Below the pieces are notes generated by a model that saw only the letters and a list, made by a program, of their open reading frames with translations, was not told the DNA's origin and did no database searches. A stretch of DNA of 64,000 bases from NCBI RefSeq assembly GCF_016097415.1, contig NZ_JAEHGE010000001.1:3352857-3416856 (forward strand). Reading direction: 5' to 3'. A program made the translations under genes and the position numbers. Positions within the stretch are counted from its first letter, which is position 1, and each line of letters opens with the position of its first letter. Below, piece after piece: positions 44,546-54,446 of the stretch. The DNA comes from a sulfur-oxidizing endosymbiont of Gigantopelta aegis (lineage in GTDB: Bacteria > Pseudomonadota > Gammaproteobacteria > GRL18).

Positions 44546-47500
44546 TTAGACACCACTTTCTTTTTTTATGGAATCATAGACTGCTTTCAGCTCATCATGA
44601 ATTGAGTTTTCCTTGGCTGATGGCTTATTGTCTGCTGGAATGTTTGATGGGGCAACGGATGTTTTTAATACCGGTGGCGCAACTTCTTGTTGTGTGTTGC
44701 CTAATAATTGTTCGCGACGGCGCTTAGCTTCTTCAATGGCTTGTTTCCTTGCTTCATCTTTTGCTCGGAGTAAGGCGTTTTGGCGCTCAATTTCACGGGA
44801 GCGCTGTGATTCAGCTTCCAATTGTACCCGGGCATTATCTGCTTCAGATTGCATGCGATCCAATTCGTTTTGTTGCAGTGCAATTGATTGTTCCTGAAGT
44901 TGTTTGTTGATCTGAATTTGTTCTAATTGTTCTTTGAGTTCAAGTGCTTCTTCTTGCGCCTGCTTTTCTAATTCTAATTTTTGTTTTTGTAATTCATTAA
45001 CTTCCTGCAAGGCACTTTGGCGAGCTGTTTCCAATTGAGTTTTTAATGCTTCAGCTTCTTGTTCTGCAGCTTGCCGATCAGCAGCTAATTGCTGTTTTAA
45101 AGCCTCGGCTTCTTTTGTTGCTTCAAGTTTATCAGCTTCTAACTGCTGTTTTAAAGCCTCAGCTTCTTTGCTTGCTTCGAGCTTATCGGTTTCTAATTGT
45201 TGTTTTAAAGCCTCGGCTTCTTTTGTTGCTTCGAGCTTATCGGTTTCTAATTGTTGTTTTAAAGCCTCGGCTTCTTTTGTTGCTTCAAATTTATCAGCTT
45301 CTAATTGCTGCTTTAAAGCCTCGGCTTCTTTGCTTGCTTCGAGCTTATCGGTTTCTAATTGTTGTTTTAAAACTTCAGCTTCTTTTGTTGCTTCAAGCTT
45401 ATCAGCTTCTAATTGTTGTTTTAAAGCCTCGGCTTCTTTTGTTGCTTCAAGCTTATCAGCTTCTAATTGCTGCTTTAAAGCCTCGGCTTCTTTGCTTGCT
45501 TCGAGCTTATCGGTTTCTAATTGTTGTTTTAAAACTTCAGCTTCTTTTGTTGCTTCAAGCTTATCAGCTTCTAATTGTTGTTTTAAAGCCTCGGCTTCTT
45601 TTGTTGCTTCAAGCTTATCAGTTTCTAATTGCTGCTTTAAAGTCTCAGCTTCTTGCATTGCAACTTGACGGTCAGTTTCTAGCTGCTTTTTCAGTTCTTC
45701 AACTTCTTGGTTGCCATCTTGGCGAGCTGTTTCCAGTTGTTCTTTCAGCTTGCGAGTCTCTTCCTCGGTTTGCTTCATCAGGACATCTTTTTGTGTTCTA
45801 AGCTCTTCAGCTTCGTCAAGTGCTTCTTGTTTTGCTGCTTCAACCTGTTCTTTAAAGGCAAAAATTTCGTGCTGGTATTTTAAAGCTTCATCTTCAAGTT
45901 TTTGAGCTTCTTCTGACAGGGATAATTTTTCGGCTTCCAATTGTTGCCGCTGCTGTAATACTGCAGCTTCGAGTTCTTTGCGTTCGGTGTCAATTTCATG
46001 CGCCATATCTTGACGTAATTTGTCCATGTCAGAACGAGCCTGTGCTGTTTCAGCACGGACTTGTTCTAGTTCATTTTCAAATTCTTCACGGGCTAATTCT
46101 GCGGCTTGCGCACGCTCATTGGCACTATCAATACGTTGTTGTGCTTCGGCTAATTCCTCAGAGCGTAGTTTTTCCTGTTCTTCTCGCTCAAGTTTCTCAG
46201 CCTTCATTTGCTCGGCAAGGCGTTGCATTTCATCTTGTGCGTCAACACGTGCTTGCTCAGCTGTTAAACGCTGACTTTCGTGTTGATCTGCTTCTTGCTG
46301 AGCCTGATTGATTTTTTCTTGTAGTGCATTCTCCTGCTCCATGCTTAAGCGAGCGTATTCTTCAGATAAAGCTTCTTGGGCAGCATCCATTTCGGCTTTA
46401 ATGTTGAGTAACTCGTCTTCAGCAGTGGTTTTTAAATGGTTGCTATGCTGGTCTTGCAAAGAGGCTTGCTCTTGCTGTTGTTTTTCCAGCTCTTTTGCCA
46501 TTTGTTCTTTGGCTTCGAGCATTTCCTGTTTAAGGCGTTCGACTTCAGCTAGTGCGGCCTCTCTGTCCGCATCAATTTTTTCTGCGCGTTCTTTTTCTTC
46601 CTGAGCCTTGATGCGGGCTTCATGAATTTCGGCATGTTGGCGGGCATCGGCATCTTTTCTCAGGCGCTCAATTTCTTCTTTGGCATTGAGCAACTCGGAT
46701 TCTGCTTGAGAAGAGAGTTTGGCGAGATCTTCAGATTGTTGCAAGGCTTGTTCAGCTTCTTCACGCACCCGTTGTGCTTCAGCAATAGCTTCTTCAGCCC
46801 GTTTTGCCTCTTCTTGTGATTGTTTTTGAGCTTCAGCTAAAGCGGCTTCTTTTTCACTGAGTTGTTCCTGACTGGACTGGCGAATGGCTTCTTCAGCATC
46901 TTTTCGAGCTTGTTCTGCCGCTTCGGCACGTTTACCTTCTTCTTCTGCTCGTTTAAGCGCTTGCTCAGACTCTTGTCGGAGACGATTGGCTTCTAATTCA
47001 GCATTTTCTGCTCGTTCAGCTTCAGATTTTGCTTTAGAGAGTGCGTTATTGACTTCATCAGATTTTACCTGCAAGGCTTCTTTGTGTAATTCTTTGGCTG
47101 TTTCTTCCGCTTCTTTTCGCGCCGCTTCTGCTGCTGTTGCCCGTTGTGCTTCTTTTTCAGCTAATTGTCGGGCAGAGTCTGCGTCATCGCGTAACTTCTC
47201 TGCTTCTTTCTCGGCCTTAATGCGTGAGGCTTCGGCTTCGGCTTTGAGGTGTGTTTCTTCTTCTACCTGTTGTTTAATTTGATCGAGTTCGAGTGATGAC
47301 TTGCCTTGCTCTTCTTGTTGTGCTTCAAGTTGTATTGCTTTGAGTTGTGCTGATTTCAGAGCAAGTTCTGCTTGCTGAGCACGCTTGGCTTCTTGCTCGG
47401 CTTTTTTAAGGGCTTCTTGAGCTTCTCCACGTAAATCTGCTGCCATGCCCTCAGCTTCTTTGCGGGCTGTCTCTGCGATATTGAGTTGCTTGGATTGCTC

Positions 47501-48712
47501 TTCGGCTTTTTTTCGTGCGGCTTCAACTTCCGGTGAGGTAATGGTTTCCTGGCGACGTTCGGTAACTGCTGGTGAGGCTTTTACTGGCGCTATGGGCTTA
47601 TTTTGAGAGACAACTGGTTTAGCGGCAGGCCTTACAGCTTCCTTATTAGGGGAAGTGGTGGCAGCACTTTGAGAAATATCGGCTGCGCCAACGCCACCTT
47701 CAATAATAGTACAGTCATAACCCTGCTGAATAAATAAAAATGCCCCAGCAATACTGCGATTCTCGTTGCTGGAATATATAATATAGTGTTTCTCTGCAGA
47801 GAGCTTGCTTAATTGGCTGCGGATTAAATTAATTGGGATATTGATGCTATCAGCTAGGCCATTGGCGGCAAATTCATTTTCATTACGCACGTCAATGAGC
47901 TGAATCTCTGCTTGATTCAGTGCTGCGATCTCACTTTGTTTGATGCGATGTATTAAGGGTGAAACCAGTAGATCAATAAAATCTTTTTTGTCTAGCGAAA
48001 GAATTACGCCATCGGTTTGCATGGTAACGCTCGCACCACGGATACCACCGGTAATGAGTGCTTCTTCACCAAAGCCATCGCCCAGGCGTAATTCTGCTAA
48101 GGTGACTTGGTCGCCAGTGCTGGGATTGGTTTTTGTGACGATGCAACGGCCTTGTTGAATGATGTAGAATTTGTCATCATTGGCATCATTTTCTTTAATG
48201 ACACTGGAACCCATGGCTAGCGGTGTTTCCTGTAAGCGCATCATCAGAGCCTGGATATTGGACGCAGGCAATTGTAAGAAGGCATTGGATTGTAAAAAAC
48301 GCGTCATCCAGTCTTCGTCTTCATCATCCAATTCAGTCACTTCGATACTGGACGGTGCATTCCAATTGAGCAAAATATCTAAGAGATCCCGATCAATAAT
48401 TAAAATGCTAATGTCGGTTTTCGCTTTAGCTGAAGCGGGACGAGGGATAGCGTTGGCAATGGCATTTTTGGCGGCATTGGAATTAGCTTCAATTAATTGT
48501 GCTTTGCTGCCAGACTCTTTAACTTCTACTGTGCCTGAGAGTAGGTATACTGTCCATTTGTCCTTATCACCCTGTTTAAAAAGCATCCGCCCAGCAGGAA
48601 TTTTTTGCACGGCTGACTTTTCAATCACCTCTTGAACTTTATCAAGACTTAGAGAATCTAAGGGTGAAAATTTCTTTATGATGTTTACATCTAGATTAGG
48701 CGCGGCAGCCAT
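44546..48712 (-). CDS. Giant coiled-coil protein with two cNMP-binding-like domains and a rhodanese-like domain
   Basis: The gene encodes 1388 residues and no signal peptide or membrane helix is visible. A first cyclic-nucleotide-binding-like domain lies at about 15-125 (RMLFKQGDKDKWTVYLLSG). A second at about 140-255 is better conserved (SSVIKENDANDDKFYIIQQG, LRLGDGFGEEALITGGIRGA). A rhodanese-like domain lies at about 258-345 (IQLIDVRNENEFAANGLADS), but the active-site loop reads YSSNENRS, with Ser in place of the usual Cys. A Pro-rich linker follows, then about 940 residues of Glu/Ala/Lys/Gln-rich coiled coil. In it, an 18-residue unit KQQLETDKLEATKEAEAL repeats about ten times nearly exactly between residues 1020 and 1220. 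The C-terminus (NSIHDELKAVYDSIKKESGV) is non-coiled. The gene heads the cluster with yigZ, syd and a PP2C phosphatase. Function is unknown; a cytoplasmic scaffold whose assembly responds to a nucleotide is one inference. Confidence 0.9.
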   Translation of the reverse strand: MAAAPNLDVNIIKKFSPLDSLSLDKVQEVIEKSAVQKIPAGRMLFKQGDKDKWTVYLLSGTVEVKESGSKAQLIEANSNAAKNAIANAIPRPASAKAKTDISILIIDRDLLDILLNWNAPSSIEVTELDDEDEDWMTRFLQSNAFLQLPASNIQALMMRLQETPLAMGSSVIKENDANDDKFYIIQQGRCIVTKTNPSTGDQVTLAELRLGDGFGEEALITGGIRGASVTMQTDGVILSLDKKDFIDLLVSPLIHRIKQSEIAALNQAEIQLIDVRNENEFAANGLADSINIPINLIRSQLSKLSAEKHYIIYSSNENRSIAGAFLFIQQGYDCTIIEGGVGAADISQSAATTSPNKEAVRPAAKPVVSQNKPIAPVKASPAVTERRQETITSPEVEAARKKAEEQSKQLNIAETARKEAEGMAADLRGEAQEALKKAEQEAKRAQQAELALKSAQLKAIQLEAQQEEQGKSSLELDQIKQQVEEETHLKAEAEASRIKAEKEAEKLRDDADSARQLAEKEAQRATAAEAARKEAEETAKELHKEALQVKSDEVNNALSKAKSEAERAENAELEANRLRQESEQALKRAEEEGKRAEAAEQARKDAEEAIRQSSQEQLSEKEAALAEAQKQSQEEAKRAEEAIAEAQRVREEAEQALQQSEDLAKLSSQAESELLNAKEEIERLRKDADARQHAEIHEARIKAQEEKERAEKIDADREAALAEVERLKQEMLEAKEQMAKELEKQQQEQASLQDQHSNHLKTTAEDELLNIKAEMDAAQEALSEEYARLSMEQENALQEKINQAQQEADQHESQRLTAEQARVDAQDEMQRLAEQMKAEKLEREEQEKLRSEELAEAQQRIDSANERAQAAELAREEFENELEQVRAETAQARSDMDKLRQDMAHEIDTERKELEAAVLQQRQQLEAEKLSLSEEAQKLEDEALKYQHEIFAFKEQVEAAKQEALDEAEELRTQKDVLMKQTEEETRKLKEQLETARQDGNQEVEELKKQLETDRQVAMQEAETLKQQLETDKLEATKEAEALKQQLEADKLEATKEAEVLKQQLETDKLEASKEAEALKQQLEADKLEATKEAEALKQQLEADKLEATKEAEVLKQQLETDKLEASKEAEALKQQLEADKFEATKEAEALKQQLETDKLEATKEAEALKQQLETDKLEASKEAEALKQQLEADKLEATKEAEALKQQLAADRQAAEQEAEALKTQLETARQSALQEVNELQKQKLELEKQAQEEALELKEQLEQIQINKQLQEQSIALQQNELDRMQSEADNARVQLEAESQRSREIERQNALLRAKDEARKQAIEEAKRRREQLLGNTQQEVAPPVLKTSVAPSNIPADNKPSAKENSIHDELKAVYDSIKKESGV
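45075..45650 (-). repeat. 54-bp tandem repeat array (about 10 units) in the coiled-coil gene
   Basis: Each 54-bp unit encodes the 18-residue module KQQLE-A/T-DKLEA-T/S-KEAE-A/V-L. Flanking units are more diverged (DRQAAEQEAEAL, DRQVAMQEAETL). Variable residues recur with a three-unit (162-bp) period, so the array grew partly by duplication of triplets. Confidence 0.9.
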
Positions 48713-48976
48713 TTAATTACTCCGATTACCAGTTTATCCAGGATGGGCATTCCAATCCTGGGCTTAGTCAAATGTTTATGGATGATAAGCTGGCAGTTAA
48801 ATTGTTACAGTTCATCGATATCTGTGATACTGCTGTTAAATTTTTTCTGTCGTGAGACGTTATCTCTTAATTCTAGCAGAAACACTCAAAAAGCAAACAT
48901 TGAAGTCATAATTTTTTGAACCAGTTCGGTTATAATCATCTTTCAGCTAAAAATAAGTCAAAAAATTATAAAAAAT

Positions 48977-51900
48977 ATGAACCAGAACACATCTCATCAG
49001 GCATTTCAGCAACAGCTTGCCCGTTTACGTGAACAAATTAAGCAATGTTATCTCTTTGACCGTTATCCTTTGAAAAAACAATTGGATAAAGCGTATTTGA
49101 TGCTGAAAAAAATGCCTAAAATAGAGTTTCAACCTGAAGTAGAGTCTCAAAAGGATAGAAAAAGCCCTTCTAAGACCGCTGTCTCGGATGAAAGTTCTAG
49201 TCGTGATAAGCAGAATTCAAAACAGTTAAATTATTTGCTTGATTTGATACTACGATGCGAGAAAAAGATTGCTCAGTCTGTAGCAAAAGTCACACAACGC
49301 AAACAAGCATTGCCCAAGCCTCAATTCCCTGATATTTTGCCGGTATCAAGGAAGTTGCATGAAATTCAACAATTATTGAAAAAACATCAAGTGATTGTGG
49401 TTGCAGGTGAGACGGGCTCTGGAAAAACCACCCAATTACCTAAAATAGCCCTCAGTATTGGTCGGGGTGTGATGGGACAAATTGCCCATACTCAGCCCCG
49501 TCGTTTGGCGGCTCGCAGTGTTGCAGAGCGTATTGCTGATGAGTTGAATACGCCTTTAGGTGAAAAAGTGGGCTTTAAGGTGCGTTTTAGCGATCAAAGT
49601 CGTGAAGAAACTTATGTCAAATTGATGACGGATGGTATTTTATTGGCTGAGACACAAACGGATCGTTTTTTAAATCGCTATGACACCATTATTATTGATG
49701 AAGCTCATGAGCGCAGTTTAAATATTGATTTTTTGCTGGGCTATATCAAGCAACTCCTGCCTAGACGACCTGATTTGAAGGTCATTATTACCTCGGCAAC
49801 CATCGATACGGAACGCTTTTCGCAGTTTTTTAACAATGCCCCAGTAATCGAGGTATCGGGTAGAACCTATCCTGTTGAAGTTCGCTACAATGCGATTGAA
49901 GATGATAGCGATATGATTGATGGTATTTTATTGGCGGTCGATGAATTAGCCACGGAAACCGATGGTGATATTCTGGTGTTTTTGTCCGGTGAAAGAGAAA
50001 TTCGTGAAAGTGCTGAAGCCTTGCGTAAACATCATCCTGATCACACGGAAATATTACCGCTTTATGCCCGCTTATCGCCCGGTGAACAGCGGCGTATTTT
50101 TTCCAGTCATAGTGGCCGACGTATTATCCTGGCGACCAATGTGGCTGAAACATCCCTGACCGTACCGGGAATTCGTTATGTGATTGATACGGGCTTTGCG
50201 CGTATCAGCCGTTATAGTGTGCGCCATAAAATTCAACGCCTACCCATAGAAAAAATATCCCAAGCCTCAGCCCGCCAGCGCAGTGGTCGCTGTGGACGGG
50301 TGAGTGATGGTATTGCCATTCGCCTTTATAGTGAACAGGAACATGATCAACGTCCGGGCTTTACCGAGCCGGAATTGCTCAGAACAAATTTGGCTCAAGT
50401 TATTTTGCAAATGCTGTCCTTACGCTTGGGTGATATAAAAGATTTTTCCTTTTTAGAAAAACCCTCAGACAAACAAATTAATGATGGTTATTTGTTGCTG
50501 GAACAGCTCGGAGCGATTAATTCTGCACGACAATTAACGGCCACTGGACGTTTACTGGCTCGGCTATCGGTTGACCCGAAAATAGGCCGGGTGATTATTG
50601 CCGGACAGCAGCATAAGGTATTGTCTGAGGTGTTGATCATTGCTTCGGCTTTGAGCTGTCAGGAACCCCGTGAACGTCCCGTTGAAAAACAACAGGCTGC
50701 GGATGAAAAACATGCTCAATATGCGAGTCAACGTTCTGACTTTATCACTTTTATCAATTTGTGGCTGAGTTATGAGCAGCAACGCAAACACCTGACACAA
50801 AATAAACTGCGTAAATATTGTAAGGCCAACTTTTTATCCTTTATGCGACTGCGTGAGTGGCGGGAACTGTATCAGCAATTATTGGGGCAATGTAAAGATT
50901 TAGGCTTTCGCTTAAATGACTTGCCTATTTTGAATCATGACCAGCCGCGTGATGATGAAGATAAATTAGATTATGCTGCTATTCATCAAGCCTTATTGAC
51001 GGGCTTTTTGGGTAATATTGGTTTTAAAGAAGATAAAAATACTTATCTGGGCGCACGCAATATGCGTTTTGGTATTTTTCCCGGATCACGCCTCTATAAA
51101 CGTAAGCCAAAATGGTTGATGGCGGCTGAGATTGTGGAAACCTCAGCGGTCTTTGCCCGTACTGTGGCAGGGATTGAGCCGCAATGGTTGGAACAGCAGG
51201 CACAGCATCTGATTAAACAGCATTATTTCGAACCGTTCTGGGAAGAAAAGTCAGGTCAGGTTTCTGCCTGGAGTCGGCTGAGTTTGTATGGCTTGGTGAT
51301 TAATGCGAAAAAGAAAGTCAACTATGGTCCGATTGATCCTGAAATTTCACAGACAATTTTTATTCGTGATGCCTTGGTCAGTGGTGATTATCACGATCAA
51401 AATCGTAAGACACCGCGTTTTATAAAATATAATTTAGCATTGATCAATGAATTGGAACACTTAGAACACAAATCAAGACGCAAAGACTTATTGGTTGATG
51501 AACTGGCTATTTTTGAATTTTACCAGCAACGCATAAAACATGACTTAATGCTTAATAATGACAGTGCTCAGCAGCCATTTATCTATACCCGTGCGGCATT
51601 TGAACAATGGCGTAAGAAAGTAGAGGCCAATGATCCAGAATACCTCTATTTGCAGCAAGCAGACTTGTTAAAAAAAGATGCCGATCATATTTCTGATGAA
51701 CTTTATCCGCCCACCATTATGAATCGAGACTTGCAATTACCGCTGGAATATCATTTTTTACCGGGACACGCACTGGATGGGGTGACACTGGTTTTCCCCT
51801 TGGCGGTGATAAATCAATTGGATGAAGCGGTTTTTGAGTGGTTAGTGCCCGGTCTCATTCGAGAAAAAATCACCTTATTATTGCGTGCTTTACCCAAGGT

Positions 51901-53152
51901 GATACGCAAACAATTTGTGCCTGTCCCCGATACGGTTACAGATTTTTTAGAACAAAAAGCTTATCGTCAGGGTGATTTAATGGCGCAATTACTGGAATTT
52001 CTTAAATCCCGTCTTTCTTATACCCTGTCTAATCAGCTGGATCATGAATTAAGACAGGATGATTCAAGCAATTTTATGAGTAAAATTCCGGATCATTTAA
52101 AAATGAATTTTAAGATCATTGATAAGGATGGTCATGAAATTGATAGTAGTCGAGATCTGTCATTGTTGAAGTTGCAATGGGGTGACAAAGCACTTGCTCA
52201 GTTTGAACAGTCCAGTGAAGGCATGAGTGCGATGGATGATTCTATTGAACGTCAGGGCATTGTGGAATGGGATTTTGATGCCTTGCCCGAAGCCATTGTC
52301 ATGGAACGACATGGTATGACCATGACGCTTTATCCGGCCTTGTGTGATCAGCAGGATAGCGTGGCCATCAAGTTGTATGATCAACATCAAATGGCTCAGG
52401 ATAATCACGGCCAGGGTATTTTTCGTTTAATTCGTCTGAGATTAGCCAAGCCGCTAAAACAATTACAGAAACAATTGCCCTTTATTGATAAGGCCTGTTT
52501 ATTGTTCACGCCTTATGGTACTTGCACATCATTAAAACAGGATATTGTTATTGCGATTCTACTTAATTGTTGGCGTGAAGTGATGACAAAGTCAGCAGTA
52601 AATATCGATGCCATTCGTAATAAATGCGTTTTTGAGCAAGTGGCTTTAGCTGTAGAAAAAACATTAGAAAACGATAAAGTTGATGTTTGTCAGACGGTGC
52701 TCAATGTTTTACAGGCGAATCAAGCATTGGCTAAACAGCTAAAAGGTAATATTCCTTTTAATTTGGTAATTACTTTGGCTGATATTAAAGCCCAGCAAAG
52801 CCATTTGATTTATCCGGGCTTTGTGGCGCAAACGCCTCTTATCTGGCTCAAGCGTTTGCCACGCTATATTAAAGGCATGACGATACGACTGGAAAAGGCC
52901 AAAAGTGATCCCCGTCGAGATGCTTTGAATCAGATGCAGATAACGCCTTTATGGGAACAATATGCACTTAAAATTCAAGCTTCTAAGGAAGATAAAAATA
53001 CCCTAGATGGATTGTTTTTTTCCGATATTGAATTACAAGACTATCGTTGGCTCATTGAAGAGCTGAGAATTTCATTGTTTGCTCAGGAACTAAAAACATC
53101 TCAGCCAGTGTCCGTTAAACGTTTAGAAAAAAAATGGCAGGCTTTATTATAA
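48977..53152 (+). CDS. hrpA: ATP-dependent RNA helicase HrpA
   Basis: HrpA is a DEAH-box helicase acting in mRNA processing and ribosome rescue in E. coli. The 1391-residue protein has motif I VVVAGETGSGKTTQLPK, Ia TQPRRLAARSVAERIADEL, II TIIIDEAHERSLNIDFLLGY, III VIITSATIDTERFS, V ATNVAETSLTVPGIRYVIDTG and VI QRSGRCGRVSDG. HA2, OB and a DUF3418 region follow, ending in LEKKWQALL. At 1391 residues it is about 90 longer than E. coli HrpA, the excess lying in the N-terminal 130 residues (SQKDRKSPSKTAVSDESSSR linker). The frame is uninterrupted over 4.2 kb. It is divergent from the coiled-coil gene, with 264 bases between them. Confidence 0.96.
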   Translation: MNQNTSHQAFQQQLARLREQIKQCYLFDRYPLKKQLDKAYLMLKKMPKIEFQPEVESQKDRKSPSKTAVSDESSSRDKQNSKQLNYLLDLILRCEKKIAQSVAKVTQRKQALPKPQFPDILPVSRKLHEIQQLLKKHQVIVVAGETGSGKTTQLPKIALSIGRGVMGQIAHTQPRRLAARSVAERIADELNTPLGEKVGFKVRFSDQSREETYVKLMTDGILLAETQTDRFLNRYDTIIIDEAHERSLNIDFLLGYIKQLLPRRPDLKVIITSATIDTERFSQFFNNAPVIEVSGRTYPVEVRYNAIEDDSDMIDGILLAVDELATETDGDILVFLSGEREIRESAEALRKHHPDHTEILPLYARLSPGEQRRIFSSHSGRRIILATNVAETSLTVPGIRYVIDTGFARISRYSVRHKIQRLPIEKISQASARQRSGRCGRVSDGIAIRLYSEQEHDQRPGFTEPELLRTNLAQVILQMLSLRLGDIKDFSFLEKPSDKQINDGYLLLEQLGAINSARQLTATGRLLARLSVDPKIGRVIIAGQQHKVLSEVLIIASALSCQEPRERPVEKQQAADEKHAQYASQRSDFITFINLWLSYEQQRKHLTQNKLRKYCKANFLSFMRLREWRELYQQLLGQCKDLGFRLNDLPILNHDQPRDDEDKLDYAAIHQALLTGFLGNIGFKEDKNTYLGARNMRFGIFPGSRLYKRKPKWLMAAEIVETSAVFARTVAGIEPQWLEQQAQHLIKQHYFEPFWEEKSGQVSAWSRLSLYGLVINAKKKVNYGPIDPEISQTIFIRDALVSGDYHDQNRKTPRFIKYNLALINELEHLEHKSRRKDLLVDELAIFEFYQQRIKHDLMLNNDSAQQPFIYTRAAFEQWRKKVEANDPEYLYLQQADLLKKDADHISDELYPPTIMNRDLQLPLEYHFLPGHALDGVTLVFPLAVINQLDEAVFEWLVPGLIREKITLLLRALPKVIRKQFVPVPDTVTDFLEQKAYRQGDLMAQLLEFLKSRLSYTLSNQLDHELRQDDSSNFMSKIPDHLKMNFKIIDKDGHEIDSSRDLSLLKLQWGDKALAQFEQSSEGMSAMDDSIERQGIVEWDFDALPEAIVMERHGMTMTLYPALCDQQDSVAIKLYDQHQMAQDNHGQGIFRLIRLRLAKPLKQLQKQLPFIDKACLLFTPYGTCTSLKQDIVIAILLNCWREVMTKSAVNIDAIRNKCVFEQVALAVEKTLENDKVDVCQTVLNVLQANQALAKQLKGNIPFNLVITLADIKAQQSHLIYPGFVAQTPLIWLKRLPRYIKGMTIRLEKAKSDPRRDALNQMQITPLWEQYALKIQASKEDKNTLDGLFFSDIELQDYRWLIEELRISLFAQELKTSQPVSVKRLEKKWQALL

Positions 53153-53172
53153 GTTGTGAAGTGTTTTTGAAC

Positions 53173-53808
53173 TTATGACTTAAAACGAAATCGAGGTAGA
53201 CTGATTTTGTAATACATTGCTAAGAGACGTGCAATAAAAATGCTTAAGCCAGCAATAATGGCAGCGCTGGCCACCTCTAAATTAAAATAAATCAGTATTA
53301 TAAATAATAATGAGCCTAACCAGGACACTGTGGCATAGAGCGGACTACTAAACACAACAGGTGGTTCGTTACACAGCACGTCACGAAAGATACCCCCCAT
53401 CGTACCGGTTATGACACCCATAAAGCTCGCGACTAAAGGAGGAATGCCAATCATGAGTGAAACCAATGTGCCTGCTATGGCAAAGGTGGCTAAACCTGCA
53501 GCATCAGCGACTAAGAAAAACCGAGGTGGGATGCGTACGAGTCGAGCTAAAATAAAAATAGCGATAGCACTACTCAGCGAGGCAATAAAAAAACTTTGAT
53601 CAATGATCCAAAAAACACCACGATCCAATAACATATCACGTAATGAGCCCCCACCTAATCCAGTGGCTACGGCAATAATAATCACACCAAATAAATCGAA
53701 TTGTTTAAAGCCTGCTTTAAGCACACCTGAAGCAGATGAAACAATCACTGCCAATAAGGTTATCCAGTATAAATTTTGTAATAGTTCGGGGGTTGGATCA
53801 AGATTCAT
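53173..53808 (-). CDS. TRIC-family (YicG/YadS-like) membrane protein
   Basis: The 211-residue integral membrane protein has seven hydrophobic helices arranged as two homologous halves. Each half carries the family's GGG- or GG-containing bend: GLGGGSLRDMLLDRGVFWI and GTMGGIFRDVLCNEPPVVFSS. This is the prokaryotic TRIC (trimeric intracellular cation) channel family, formerly UPF0126. Family members conduct monovalent cations in vitro; the physiological role in bacteria is unclear. ATGA overlap with the upstream SAP-like gene couples the two. Confidence 0.92.
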   Translation of the reverse strand: MNLDPTPELLQNLYWITLLAVIVSSASGVLKAGFKQFDLFGVIIIAVATGLGGGSLRDMLLDRGVFWIIDQSFFIASLSSAIAIFILARLVRIPPRFFLVADAAGLATFAIAGTLVSLMIGIPPLVASFMGVITGTMGGIFRDVLCNEPPVVFSSPLYATVSWLGSLLFIILIYFNLEVASAAIIAGLSIFIARLLAMYYKISLPRFRFKS

Positions 53809-54008
53809 GCGGCTTTTTTTCTGGCCAGGTTAAAGCAGTCTTCTTTCCAGATGCAATTGCTTTGATCGCAATAATCATTGGATGCCGAGCTAAAACAGTC
53901 AAAATTACCTTCGCTGATCTGTATGTGTTTGACCAATAAGGTTTTATTGAGTTTACCACTTCTGAGGCCATTTTTTTTTGCTATTTTTCTGATTTCTTGC
54001 ATTTTCAT
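53805..54008 (-). CDS. Small SAP-domain-like protein
   Basis: The product has 67 residues. The N-terminal half (MQEIRKIAKKNGLRSGKLNKTLLVKHIQ) has the helix-extended-helix pattern of a SAP motif, which often binds nucleic acid. The C-terminal half has four Cys in CFSSASNDYCDQSNCIWKEDC, possibly a metal site. Such proteins are widespread but uncharacterised in gammaproteobacteria. The start may be the second Met (54002). The stop overlaps the TRIC-family start by 4 bases. Confidence 0.75.
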   Translation of the reverse strand: MKMQEIRKIAKKNGLRSGKLNKTLLVKHIQISEGNFDCFSSASNDYCDQSNCIWKEDCFNLARKKAA

Positions 54009-54221
54009 GAGATTAAATTCCTTTGCTTGTATAACTCATTTCCATATCTTTTAAGGATATATTAATAGTTGAGTTGTATTGTTGATAGTGACATAGATAT
54101 TTTTTATTAGTGCGATTTTAGTATAGAATTATTTAAATACAATGACTTTTTAAAAAATGTTATATAAAAATGAGAAATAGGTTTATATTTTTTATCAGAG
54201 AAAAATGGTCGGGTATTTTAA

Positions 54222-54446
54222 ATGAATGAAATTCGTTTTCGCCTTGCGATCAGTGCGCAGGATTATCTGCGTTATTATCAGGGTGAGGTTGATTCGGTCA
54301 CAGTACAGCTTATCGATGGGCGTACGGTGCAGTTTCCGGCCAATGCACTACGACAACATATTGATCAGTCGGGAATAAATGGTAGTTTTAGAATTGTTTT
54401 TGATGAAAATAATAAAATGCTGAGCATGGAAAGGGTGTCTAATTGA
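54222..54446 (+). CDS. DUF2835 family protein
   Basis: A 74-residue protein matching the DUF2835 pattern: an RLAISAQDYLRYYQGEVDSVTVQL start, DGRTVQFPANALRQHI and the end GINGSFRIVFDENNKMLSMERV. Function is unknown. The stop shares one base with the ATG of the following gene, so the two are co-translated. Confidence 0.88.
   Translation: MNEIRFRLAISAQDYLRYYQGEVDSVTVQLIDGRTVQFPANALRQHIDQSGINGSFRIVFDENNKMLSMERVSN

Noticed and set aside
45046-45801. Plus-strand open frames of 251 and 166 residues rich in Leu or Ser/Ala
   Set aside because: They are antisense shadows of the 54-bp repeat array in the coiled-coil gene; their repetitive composition follows from the repeat.
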